Assembly: GCF_041378895.1 (NCBI RefSeq)
Contig: NZ_CP144212.1
Location: 2,589,501-2,653,500 of the forward strand
DNA from: Dechloromonas sp. ZY10
GTDB lineage: Bacteria > Pseudomonadota > Gammaproteobacteria > Burkholderiales > Rhodocyclaceae
Direction: 5' to 3'
DNA: 64,000 bases
Shown: piece after piece, positions 55,442 to 64,000 of the stretch
Numbering within the stretch: the first letter of the stretch is position 1
Layout of the letters: each line of letters opens with the position of its first letter
Translations under genes and position numbers: made by a program
The notes under the pieces: generated by a model
Database searches by the model: none
Seen by the model: the letters and a program-made list of their open reading frames with translations, nothing else
Told to the model about the DNA's origin: nothing

Positions 55442-57007
55442 TCAAAACGAAATATTGAGTGCCACATGACCGAACGAATCGCCACGCTGGCGACTCATCC
55501 CGGTCCCCGGACCACCAACGAACGATTCCTGAGTGACACCGACGTCAATCTTGAACGCAACGCTGCGTCCCAGATTGAAGCGCAGGCCGGCACCTACGCT
55601 GGAGAGCGGCAATTGGGCAGAACCGGCGTTTGAATAGACTCGGCCAAAATCATGAAACACCAAAGCCCGCAAACCAACGCCCTCACCCAGCTGCTTGCCG
55701 ATATCCGGAGAGTACAACTCCACGTTTACACTATAGCCGCTCTCTGCGGTCGCGGTTCTCTCCATGTAGCCACGCACGGAGGCAGAACCACCAACCCCGA
55801 ATTGCTCACCTGCAATCAGCCGGTTACCAGTCACTTGCCCGGCCAGAGCAACCCGGAACTGAAAATCCGCAGGTAACGGCAACATCGCACCTGCACTTAT
55901 GCGCCATGCCTGCCAGCGATTTTCACCACCTCTGGCGTTGAGCCGGTATTCCTGGTTGCCACCGTTCGGGCCTCCCGGCAGGTTGGTAAACCAACCGAGG
56001 CTACCGTTCAACTGATAAGCGGGGTTATTCAACTGCGCGACATACGAAACGCTCAGCGGTTGCGAAGTAATCGTGCCGCACTTGCCCGGCGCGTCGGGTG
56101 CGCCCGTGCAATCGTTGCGAAAATCTTTGAAATCATAGCCATAGATAAGGCGATGACGGTATTCACCGATGCTTGAGAGTATCTGATTAAGGCGCAAGCC
56201 CAGCGTCACCCCCTTGCCGGTAAACTGATTGGCGTTGCCAAAACCGACATTGGTTGTGGCATTGGAGTCGGAATAGGCCGCAATCAAATCGAGGGACAGA
56301 CCGCTTTCATAGAACGGCACCCGATACCCCCCGGAAAGACTCAGGCTCTTCTGTGGGTAATCCCAGGAGGTGCTAGCCGTCAGGGTCAACATGTGGTCGC
56401 GATTGAACAGGTTGGCATGCTGATAGCCAACGCTGTAGCGGTTGACGCCGGTCGACTTGCTCCCCATGTTGTCGGCAGTCAGCAGGATTTTTTCCGGGTT
56501 TTCCTCTGTGACATTGACAATCGCATCGATATCACCCAACTGCTCGGCGGCCTGGAAGTTAACCGCCACCTGCTTGGCCGGATTTTCATTGGCCGCTGCA
56601 ACCGCAGCGACGATCTCGCCGGTGTTCGGCTGCCGCCGTTCCTGCAGAGGCGGCAAACTGGCGCGGATATTATCAGCGTTGTAGATTTGGCTCCCCTTGA
56701 TCTGGACCGACTGAATCTTTCCTTCGATCACCTTGAGCTTGATCCGCCCCTGCTCGGCCGCCTGCACCGGCGGATAAACCTTGACCACCGGGTAGCCGGC
56801 CTTTTCATAAGCATTGCGCAGCGCTTCGGCAGCCGCGTTGATGTCATCCAGAGTCCGTCCGGTACCCACGTAAGGCTGAACCACCTGGGCAATGGCTGCT
56901 TCGGGAAACAACGTAACGCCTTCCACGTCGAAGGCATTGATCACGAACCCGCCGGTATCGCCGCCAACCCCTGCCACCAACACTGCCAACACCGCCCCGA
57001 AACTCAT
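55442..57007 (-). CDS. TpsB-family outer-membrane transporter (ShlB/FhaC-like)
   Basis: A 521-residue partner that threads the exoprotein across the outer membrane. A short signal-like start (MSFGAVLAVLVAGVGG) is followed by two POTRA-like domains (FVINAFDVEGVTLFPEAAI and KVIEGKIQSVQIKGSQIY). A 16-strand-type barrel follows, with the lid-loop motif FGVGGSASVRGY and a C-terminal aromatic strand (GHVALNISF). AAGGGG precedes the ATG at 57007; an upstream TTG at 57025 is possible. It stands directly before the exoprotein gene, so the pair forms one TPS operon. Confidence 0.93.
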   Translation of the reverse strand: MSFGAVLAVLVAGVGGDTGGFVINAFDVEGVTLFPEAAIAQVVQPYVGTGRTLDDINAAAEALRNAYEKAGYPVVKVYPPVQAAEQGRIKLKVIEGKIQSVQIKGSQIYNADNIRASLPPLQERRQPNTGEIVAAVAAANENPAKQVAVNFQAAEQLGDIDAIVNVTEENPEKILLTADNMGSKSTGVNRYSVGYQHANLFNRDHMLTLTASTSWDYPQKSLSLSGGYRVPFYESGLSLDLIAAYSDSNATTNVGFGNANQFTGKGVTLGLRLNQILSSIGEYRHRLIYGYDFKDFRNDCTGAPDAPGKCGTITSQPLSVSYVAQLNNPAYQLNGSLGWFTNLPGGPNGGNQEYRLNARGGENRWQAWRISAGAMLPLPADFQFRVALAGQVTGNRLIAGEQFGVGGSASVRGYMERTATAESGYSVNVELYSPDIGKQLGEGVGLRALVFHDFGRVYSNAGSAQLPLSSVGAGLRFNLGRSVAFKIDVGVTQESFVGGPGTGMSRQRGDSFGHVALNISF

Positions 57008-57166
57008 TGACAACCCCTTGTACAAACTCTCTTTGCGCCTTGATCAAGGCAAACCTTTCCATTGTACTAGAAGCACTGGGACAAACAGAATAGGCCTTTC
57101 GCCCCACCCGCCGCCGAATCGCCCCCTACCGGAGATTCACCGATACCCGTGATAGCATTCGCCGCC

Positions 57167-58138
57167 ATGAATTCTGCCTGCTCCACCCATTCACTCCCCC
57201 CCGCCATCCTGCTGATGGGCCCGACTGCATCCGGCAAGACTGCCCTTGCCATGCACCTCGCCGAGCGTTTCCCCTGCGAGCTAATCAGCGTTGACTCAGC
57301 CCAGGTCTTTATCGACATGGATGCAGGCACGGCCAAACCCAGCGCCGAGGAACTCGCACGCCACCCTCACCGGCTGATCAACCTGATCAGCCCGGAAGAA
57401 AGCTACTCGGCGGCACGCTTTTGCAGTGACGCCCTGGCGGCCATGTCCGAAGTTCGCCAAGCCGGAAAAATCCCCCTGCTGGTCGGCGGCACCATGCTTT
57501 ACTTCCGGGCGCTACTACAAGGGCTGGCCGACCTGCCGCAAGCCGACCCGGCCATTCGGGCTGAACTCGATGCGGACGCCGCGCGTCTCGGCTGGCCAGC
57601 TTTGCATGCTCGACTGCAGGCGCTTGACCCGGTGACCGCAGAACGCCTGCACCCTACCGACAGCCAGCGAATTCAGCGCGCCCTGGAAATCTGCCTGCTT
57701 TCAGGGCAAACCATGTCGGCCCTGCTTGCCACCAGCCAACACACGCCCCCACCCTACGACTTCCTGCAGTTGGGCCTGCTCCCATCCGACCGTAGCGTTC
57801 TGCACGAGCGGATTGCCCAGCGCTTTGACAGCATGCTGCTCGCCGGACTCGATGACGAGGTGCGACAGCTACGGGAAAAATACTCGCTGCACCCCGAACT
57901 TCCCTCGATGCGCTGCGTCGGCTACCGCCAGACCTGGGAGGCGCAGGAAGGACTGATTCCCCGCCGGGAGTTACGGGATCGGGGTATTTTTGCCACCAGG
58001 CAACTGGCCAAGCGCCAAATCACCTGGCTCAGCAATTCGTTTGCCGCTGACAACTTCGATTGCCTGGATGCGGCGCTGCAAAAAAAAGCCGGCGACCATG
58101 TCGCCGGCTGGCTGGCGGCCCGAAACTTCAGTTCCTGA
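57167..58138 (+). CDS. miaA: tRNA dimethylallyltransferase
   Basis: About 323 residues. It adds the dimethylallyl group to A37 of UNN-reading tRNAs. P-loop [15 protein letters not shown], then [31 protein letters not shown] and the tRNA-binding CVGYRQTW. An in-frame GTG at 57149 is an alternative start. Its end overlaps the convergent receiver gene by 11 bases. Confidence 0.97.
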   Translation: MNSACSTHSLPPAILLMGPTASGKTALAMHLAERFPCELISVDSAQVFIDMDAGTAKPSAEELARHPHRLINLISPEESYSAARFCSDALAAMSEVRQAGKIPLLVGGTMLYFRALLQGLADLPQADPAIRAELDADAARLGWPALHARLQALDPVTAERLHPTDSQRIQRALEICLLSGQTMSALLATSQHTPPPYDFLQLGLLPSDRSVLHERIAQRFDSMLLAGLDDEVRQLREKYSLHPELPSMRCVGYRQTWEAQEGLIPRRELRDRGIFATRQLAKRQITWLSNSFAADNFDCLDAALQKKAGDHVAGWLAARNFSS

Positions 58139-59288
58139 GCAAAGCCTCAAGCGAATCGGCCAGTTCCTGCAGCTGATCGATGATCTGCGCACCTTGATCC
58201 TGTGACGCTACCATGGTCCGCATCTGCTCGCCGGTCAGCCCCGTCAGGAATTCTTCCTGTTCCTCGGTCAAGCCAAGCGAAACAAAGGACTTGGCCAGCA
58301 CCTGCTCGAACTCCAGCATGCTTTGCGTCAGTTCGAAGGAACTGCGGCGGTAGCCCGCCTGGACCGATTGCAACACTTGCTGCACCCTCGGCAGCACCCG
58401 CTCGATCCCCTCGCGCCGACGATGCGCCAGCAAATCACTTTCAATCGCCTGCATCCGGGCTGCGGCCCCCTCGGCCAGCAGCGCTACGTTATCGCGAATT
58501 CGTCCGGCCCGCTCCTCATCATCCAGCGGCATGTTATTAAGCAGCAGCGTCAGATTGCCGTAGTTGAAAACACAACGCGACTTGAACTGGAAGATTCGCC
58601 CGCTGTTACGGACATGGTTGAGCACCGCAACTTCCAGCGGGACTTCCGGACCATGGGCACTGACCGAATAAACCCGCCCGTCGAGCCGCAACTGAACGGC
58701 TGCCTGCAAGTCCCACTGCCGGGTTGCGTCAAGTATCGCTGCCGCCAGCGACTCGACATCGCTGCAGGCAAAAGACTTGCTGAGAAACTGCAGCACCACG
58801 CCCAACTCACCCATGCTGGTCATGGCCGAAAGCGCAGTCCGCTGGGCATAACCCGCCTGCTCGTTGAGTGCCCGCTTGCTGGCAATGATCCGCTCGGCAA
58901 CCTGCAGCTTGCACTGAATCTCGGCCGGCTCGAAAGGCTTGAGAATAAAATCCTCGCCTCCGGCTTCGTAACAACTCAGACGCGTTTCCATGTCATCGTT
59001 GGCCGAGACAAAAATTACCGGAATATCCTGGGTTTCCCAGTCGTCCTTCAACTCGCGGCAGAAGGTATAGCCATCCATCCCCGGCAACGACAGATCGAGC
59101 AACAGCAGATCAGGCTGACGCTCCGGCAGGCGCGCCCGGCAAGCCTCGACCGACGTAAAGCACTCGACCGCACATTGCCCCGCGAGAATCTCGCGCAACA
59201 CGGTCAGGATAATTTCGTCATCATCGACGATGAATACCAACAATCCGCTGTCCATGGCTTTTTTCTTCATCTCCCGAAAGTAGGACAT
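58128..59288 (-). CDS. Response-regulator receiver with unknown C-terminal module
   Basis: 386 residues at most. The receiver domain (about 15-130) has FIVDDDEI, phospho-acceptor [13 protein letters not shown] and KPFEPAEIQ. About 250 residues follow with no DNA-binding motif: a helical linker, a region with [19 protein letters not shown] that recalls GAF-like or chemotaxis-linked modules, and a final helical bundle ([18 protein letters not shown]). Starts at 59288, 59270 or 59255 are all possible; none has a clear ribosome site. Confidence 0.82.
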   Translation of the reverse strand: MSYFREMKKKAMDSGLLVFIVDDDEIILTVLREILAGQCAVECFTSVEACRARLPERQPDLLLLDLSLPGMDGYTFCRELKDDWETQDIPVIFVSANDDMETRLSCYEAGGEDFILKPFEPAEIQCKLQVAERIIASKRALNEQAGYAQRTALSAMTSMGELGVVLQFLSKSFACSDVESLAAAILDATRQWDLQAAVQLRLDGRVYSVSAHGPEVPLEVAVLNHVRNSGRIFQFKSRCVFNYGNLTLLLNNMPLDDEERAGRIRDNVALLAEGAAARMQAIESDLLAHRRREGIERVLPRVQQVLQSVQAGYRRSSFELTQSMLEFEQVLAKSFVSLGLTEEQEEFLTGLTGEQMRTMVASQDQGAQIIDQLQELADSLEALLRN

Positions 59289-59341
59289 TGTAGACCAAGC
59301 ACATCACTACAAACGCCCGCTGGATCACCTCACCGTAATCT

Positions 59342-60086
59342 TCACTGCATTCCCAAATCCTGCACCGGCAGCGAAAAATCGGCCTCTGACGGCGGTTGAC
59401 CGTAAAAATCGGGCATCTCAGGCAAACCAAACGCCGCCCGGCACGCCTGTCGCGCGTCGGTTTCCCCCTCGCCAGCGAACAGGGCTGCCGCATGCGCCGG
59501 GTCAAGCCTGGCGACCCGTACAATAGCTACCCCAGCCCGCAGACTACCCAATGCCTCAGCCGCACTGCGGGACAGGTCGATCACCCGCTTGCGATGCCCG
59601 GCCATCCGGTCATTAATCCGCACAATCACGCAAGCTTCGGTATCCGGGCGGTAAACAGCAACCTTGCTTCCCAGCGGGAAGCGGTTGCTGGCACCGGTAA
59701 ATTCGCGCACATCGAAAGTTTCGCCCGAGGCGGTACGCCGCCCCTGAAAGGCATGGCCGTAAAAACTGGCGGCGCCATGCACCCCTTGAAAATCGCCGGC
59801 CAGCACTTCGGCTGCACCCAGTGTGGCAACCAGGTAATCGGCCGGATTGCTGGCCAGCGGCTCGCTGGGTGGAGGGGCCTTGGGCTGGGCCCGTTTAAGG
59901 GCCGGACGCAACGGCCGGGCTTTGCCGCGCACGACCGGCGGCGCGACCGTCGCAAGCTGCCGCAGCCCATTGCCCGGCTTGGCGGGAGCCGCCATAACCG
60001 GCTTCGGGGCAAAAACAAAAACCAGAAATCCCGCCAGCAGCAGCGCCGGCAAGCGCAGTTGCCGGCCAGCCCGCTGCGCCGGAGAA

Positions 60087-60115
<29 letters not shown>
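59342..60115 (-). CDS. rlpA: RlpA-like septal ring lipoprotein/transglycosylase-fold protein
   Basis: A 257-residue secreted protein. N-terminal hydrophobic segment ([16 protein letters not shown]), Pro/Ala-rich spacer, then the double-psi beta-barrel domain with [29 protein letters not shown] and [16 protein letters not shown]. No SPOR domain follows. RlpA proteins cleave denuded glycan strands. The GTG start at 60115 lies inside the purM 3' end and is uncertain. A repeat copy lies in its C-terminal coding part. Confidence 0.82.
59392..59415. repeat. GGTTGACCGT repeat with AAAAATCGG flank in rlpA
   Basis: GCGGTTGACCGT at 59392-59403, followed by AAAAATCGGGCA. A second partial AAAAATCGG lies 20 bases to the left. 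Confidence 0.6.
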
Positions 60116-61127
<1,012 letters not shown>

Positions 61128-61138
61128 GGCAGGAATAT

Positions 61139-61150
61139 TTGCGGTCGACA
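61139..61150. repeat. Partial repeat site GCGGTCGAC upstream of purM
   Basis: GCGGTCGACA followed by ATCAAAGATTGCCATTTT, 14 bases before the purM start. Similar layout to the copy at 45407, one strand half degraded. Confidence 0.35.
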
Positions 61151-61193
61151 ATCAAAGATTGCCATTTTACCTCAAGCCGGTGCCGGCTTTTTC

Positions 61194-61224
61194 AATAAAC
61201 AAAGGGCCGCGCTGGACGCGGCCC
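61194..61224 (-). terminator. Terminator of the flgO-like gene
   Basis: GGGCCGCG (61204-61211) pairs with CGCGGCCC (61217-61224); TTTGTTTATT follows on the minus strand. Confidence 0.8.
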
Positions 61225-61247
61225 CGGCACCTGCCTCTGTTCGCCGC

Positions 61248-61844
61248 CTAGCGCAGGCCCGGCTGGCTCTTGCGCAGCATGCTGCGCACCTGCCGATCCA
61301 GCGGCAGCGCATAGTCGTGCGCGGCCAGGATCATGCTGTTGGCCGGATTGACGAGCTTGAGGCTGACGTGGATGTAGGACGCACTTTCGGCATAAGTCCC
61401 GAGAACCACCGCCTGCGCCCGATGCGCGGTCGCCACTTCCTTGATCTCACGAGTCAGCAGGAATTCACCCTCGTTGCGCTTCATGTAAATCCCGTTACGC
61501 AACTTCAGTTCAACCACTTGCTGCCCCATCTGGCTCAGACGCGACGACACCTGTTCGGAAATCAGCCGCCCCAGGGTCGACGACTGCTCCAGCTGGTCGA
61601 TATTGGCCACGGTCGCCACGATGAACGGCGCGGCCGCACTCTCGGCACGGTTGTTGACACTCGCCGGCAGCCCGTAACGCTGCATCAACTCGCCGACTGC
61701 ACGGTAGTTGGCCTGAACGAAAGCATTCTTGCCAGCCTCCTCGTACGTCGGCTCCGGCAGATCGCCATCGCGCCGAATCGTTTCGCAGCCGGCCAATGTC
61801 AGCCCGGCCAGAACCAGCCAAGCCCCCGTTATCAGCGCGCGCAT
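61248..61844 (-). CDS. FlgO-family outer-membrane lipoprotein
   Basis: A 198-residue lipoprotein (signal WLVLAGLTLAGC). The body matches the FlgO plan: PFIVATVANIDQLEQSSTLG, LISEQVSSRLSQMGQQVVEL and QAVVLGTYAESASYIHVSLKLV. In Vibrio FlgO is needed for stable polar flagella. Here no flagellar genes are adjacent. GAGGTGG precedes the ATG. It overlaps the upstream lipoprotein gene by 13 bases. Confidence 0.85.
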   Translation of the reverse strand: MRALITGAWLVLAGLTLAGCETIRRDGDLPEPTYEEAGKNAFVQANYRAVGELMQRYGLPASVNNRAESAAAPFIVATVANIDQLEQSSTLGRLISEQVSSRLSQMGQQVVELKLRNGIYMKRNEGEFLLTREIKEVATAHRAQAVVLGTYAESASYIHVSLKLVNPANSMILAAHDYALPLDRQVRSMLRKSQPGLR

Positions 61845-62596
61845 TTCGCCACCTCACCGCCGCAATCGCCGCTGACCTGCAGCACCGTACCACCCGCCGC
61901 TGGGCGACTCCAGTACAGGGCAACATCCGCATCGGCCACGAAATAGACATGACTCTTGCGCACCACGATCCGGCCGGCGTCGGCAATCGACGTGGTCAGC
62001 ACGATTTCGCTTTGCGGCACCGGGCCGCTGGCTTCGCGTGACTTGCCGCCAGCCTCTTGTTCAAGCCAATTCAAGCCATCAAGCCAGGCTCCAACACCGA
62101 CCAAAACAGTCCCGACATGCACGCCAACTGCATGCGTCACCTTTGCCGAGCCAATCGCCCCCAGCCCCCATAAACCAACGGCCAGCGAAGTCAGCTGACC
62201 GTAACGATACTGATTGACCACGCGATCAGGAGAAAAGCGGTAGGCCGCATAGCGCACATCAACGCTCAAAGCCCCTTGCGGCTGCGTCGCCACCGGTACG
62301 CCACGCTCGACCAGCGCAGTGATCAGCAACTCGCGAAAACCTTCAACGAAAGCCTGTTCGCCGCCCGGCTGCGGCACATACAAGGCCCGCCCAGCAAGCT
62401 TGTCGCCGATGCTCAGATCGGCCGCCAACTGCTCGGCGACATGCCCGGCGATCACCTGCCAGTGATGTGCCGCCTGCAGCTTCTTCTGCGCCGCCGCTTC
62501 AAAGCGGGTCGGCGTCGGCACATCGGCATATTTCGAGGCACAACCGGACAACCCCAGCCCGGCCAGCAGCGCGCACAAAATGGCGCTCTTGTTCAT
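61832..62596 (-). CDS. Lipoprotein of unknown function upstream of the flgO-like gene
   Basis: 254 residues with a lipoprotein signal (ILCALLAGLGLSGC). A body with AFVEGFRELLITALVERGVP and ALSVDVRYAAYRFSPDRV recalls proteins with a flagellar/T-ring-like assembly fold, but I do not recognise the family. GGGAG lies 7 bases before the ATG at 62596. The open frame continues to 62707 with a hydrophobic stretch, judged fortuitous. Coupled with the flgO-like gene. Confidence 0.8.
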   Translation of the reverse strand: MNKSAILCALLAGLGLSGCASKYADVPTPTRFEAAAQKKLQAAHHWQVIAGHVAEQLAADLSIGDKLAGRALYVPQPGGEQAFVEGFRELLITALVERGVPVATQPQGALSVDVRYAAYRFSPDRVVNQYRYGQLTSLAVGLWGLGAIGSAKVTHAVGVHVGTVLVGVGAWLDGLNWLEQEAGGKSREASGPVPQSEIVLTTSIADAGRIVVRKSHVYFVADADVALYWSRPAAGGTVLQVSGDCGGEVAKCAR

Positions 62597-63120
62597 ATAA
62601 AACTCCCTGTCGACGAGGACAAAACCTTTCTGCCAAAGCAGATACAAGCCAATGGCAGCAGCAAAAAACAACCATGGGATTATGCCAAACACCCATCGCA
62701 ATGCCAAAAGGAATATTCCATCAGTACCAAACGATGAAAAACAACATTTTTTAGATCATCCACGGTCAACAACCTTCACACTTAAAAACCAGCCTCGCGA
62801 CAAGGCCGACCGACCGCCATCCACCTCCCGCCGTCGAAACCAGACTCCGGGAAGTCTCATCATGCGCTTAGCACCGAATACTGATCAGCGGTACCGACAC
62901 CTGTCCGTGGCCAAATGCCCCTTACTTGAGATACCGGATGAAACAAGGGGCTCGGGCGTTCACGCGATACGCATAGCCGCCTAGCCATACGCGAATCAGC
63001 GACACCACATTCCCCTCCGGTCAAAAGCATGCCGAACTGCAGTCGACCGCAGCGCCTCTGTTAAAATCTGCGGTCCGATTTTTGGCGCGTCGGAATCTTT
63101 CTCAACTTGCGCCGGTTTGT
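62597..63120. other. Non-coding stretch between the lipoprotein gene and tyrS
   Basis: About 525 bases without a supported gene. The left half is AT-rich. Repeat-like cores occur at 62762 (ACGGTCAAC) and 63041 (AGTCGACCGC), the latter followed by CTGCGGTCCGATTTTT. The only open frames lack ribosome sites and protein-like composition. The tyrS promoter must lie here. Confidence 0.6.
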
Positions 63121-63132
63121 GGAGAAAACGCA

Positions 63133-64000
63133 ATGTACAAGTCCCCCCTCCTTCAGGACCTGCAGGATCGCGGCCTGATCGCCCAGCTCACCGATGCGGA
63201 GACGCTCGACCAGATGCTGACCGAGGAGAAGGTGACGCTGTATTGCGGCTTCGACCCGACCGCCGACAGCCTGCACCTCGGCCATCTGGTGCCGGTGCTG
63301 ATCCTCAAGCGTTTCCAGGACGCCGGCCACACCCCGATTGCGCTGGTCGGCGGCGCCACCGGGATGATCGGCGACCCCAGCTTCAAGGCCACCGAGCGCA
63401 AGCTGAACACGCCGGACGTGATCGCCAGCTGGGTCGGCAAGATCCGTGACCAGGTCAAGCCCTTTCTCAAGTTCGAGGGCGACAACGCGGCGATCATGGC
63501 CAACAACTACGACTGGTTCAGCGGCATGAACTGCCTGGAATTCCTGCGCGACATCGGCAAGCATTTCTCGGTCAACGCCATGATCAAGAAGGAATCGGTG
63601 CAGCAGCGCATCCAGCGCGAAGACCAGGGCATTTCCTACACCGAGTTTTCCTACAGCCTGCTGCAGGGCTACGATTTTGCCGAGTTGTACAAGCGCCACG
63701 GCTGCAAGATCCAGGTCGGCGGCTCCGACCAGTGGGGCAACATCACCGCCGGCACCGACCTGACCCGTCGCCTGCATCAGACTCAGGCCTACGGCATGAC
63801 CGTACCGCTGATCACCAAGGCCGACGGCACCAAGTTCGGCAAGACCGAGTCCGGCGCCGTCTGGCTCGACCCGAAAAAGACCTCGCCCTACGCCTTCTAC
63901 CAGTTCTGGCTGAACACGGCCGATGCCGACGTCTACAAATTCCTGAAGTTTTTCACTTTCCTGCCGGTCGACCGGATCAACGAGATCGAAGCCGCCGATA
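63133..64000 (+). CDS. tyrS: Tyrosyl-tRNA synthetase (3' end outside window)
   Basis: The first 289 codons of TyrRS are present. Class I signatures are [10 protein letters not shown] (HIGH type) and KFGKTE (KMSKS type), with [11 protein letters not shown] and [12 protein letters not shown] for tyrosine binding. GGAG lies 8 bases before the ATG at 63133. The C-terminal S4-like domain lies beyond the window. A repeat-like CCGGTCGACCGG occurs in it at 63964-63975. Confidence 0.97.
   Translation, partial: MYKSPLLQDLQDRGLIAQLTDAETLDQMLTEEKVTLYCGFDPTADSLHLGHLVPVLILKRFQDAGHTPIALVGGATGMIGDPSFKATERKLNTPDVIASWVGKIRDQVKPFLKFEGDNAAIMANNYDWFSGMNCLEFLRDIGKHFSVNAMIKKESVQQRIQREDQGISYTEFSYSLLQGYDFAELYKRHGCKIQVGGSDQWGNITAGTDLTRRLHQTQAYGMTVPLITKADGTKFGKTESGAVWLDPKKTSPYAFYQFWLNTADADVYKFLKFFTFLPVDRINEIEAAD

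Noticed and set aside
62597..62707. In-frame N-terminal extension of the lipoprotein with a hydrophobic helix
   Set aside because: The internal ATG at 62596 has a good ribosome site and gives a proper lipoprotein signal, so the extension is unlikely to be translated.
62652..62984. 110-residue open frame before tyrS
   Set aside because: No ribosome site and low-complexity, Asn/Arg-rich product; it overlaps probable promoter sequence.
63964..63975. Further repeat-like core CCGGTCGACCGG in tyrS
   Set aside because: It lies in a conserved enzyme and lacks the T-run or AAAATCGG flanks, so it may be chance; it is not counted among the exact copies.

Overview
The window reads as a chromosomal segment of a GC-rich, Gram-negative betaproteobacterium. 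The gene set fits Rhodocyclales of the Dechloromonas/Azonexus kind: a Sox locus with flavocytochrome c, cytochrome c4, many chemoreceptors and c-di-GMP proteins, a monomeric isocitrate dehydrogenase with AceK, and two-partner secretion. This placement is inferred from gene content only; no rRNA is present. Coding density is high, and no tRNA, rRNA, CRISPR array, insertion sequence or prophage was seen.

Layout. 1-4.4 kb: two-component system (kinase cut by the window edge) with a dicarboxylate-type MFS permease. 4.4-7.9 kb: secreted ankyrin protein, TonB-like protein, Cache chemoreceptor. 7.9-9.9 kb: murI and a family III CoA-transferase. 10-15.7 kb: isocitrate branch point, with dimeric icd, monomeric idh and divergent aceK. 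15.8-19.5 kb: two chemoreceptors around a short-chain dehydrogenase. 19.6-27.6 kb: sulfur oxidation, with soxCDYZB plus a rhodanese on the minus strand, an ArsR-type repressor, and divergent flavocytochrome c sulfide dehydrogenase (fccAB); soxAX is missing. 27.7-31.6 kb: hybrid kinase and cytochrome c4. 31.6-35.3 kb: housekeeping (dut, coaBC, radC, rpmB, rpmG, dsbB). 35.4-40.3 kb: GGDEF/EAL protein, RstAB-like system, and two overlapping small ORFs. 40.4-48 kb: a minus-strand chain (dedA, lipoprotein, purN, DUF3108, rsmB, mscS, fapA-like), mostly joined by ATGA overlaps. 48.1-50 kb: mutL. 50.1-57 kb: a two-partner secretion pair whose 1763-residue exoprotein ends in a caspase-like protease domain. 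57.2-64 kb: miaA, a receiver protein, rlpA-like, purM, a flgO-like lipoprotein pair, and the start of tyrS.

Two things stand out. First, the TpsB/TpsA pair at 50.1-57.0 kb joins a haemagglutinin-type secretion domain, a Pro-rich linker and a Lys/Glu heptad coil to a metacaspase-like His/Cys domain, which suggests a surface or secreted protease. Second, a short near-palindromic word (GGTYGACCGT, complement ACGGTCRACC) recurs about 14 times exactly, plus near matches. It lies in intergenic spaces, as an inverted pair forming a terminator, and inside variable linkers of proteins such as MutL. That pattern is like DNA-uptake or nucleoid-organising words in other bacteria.
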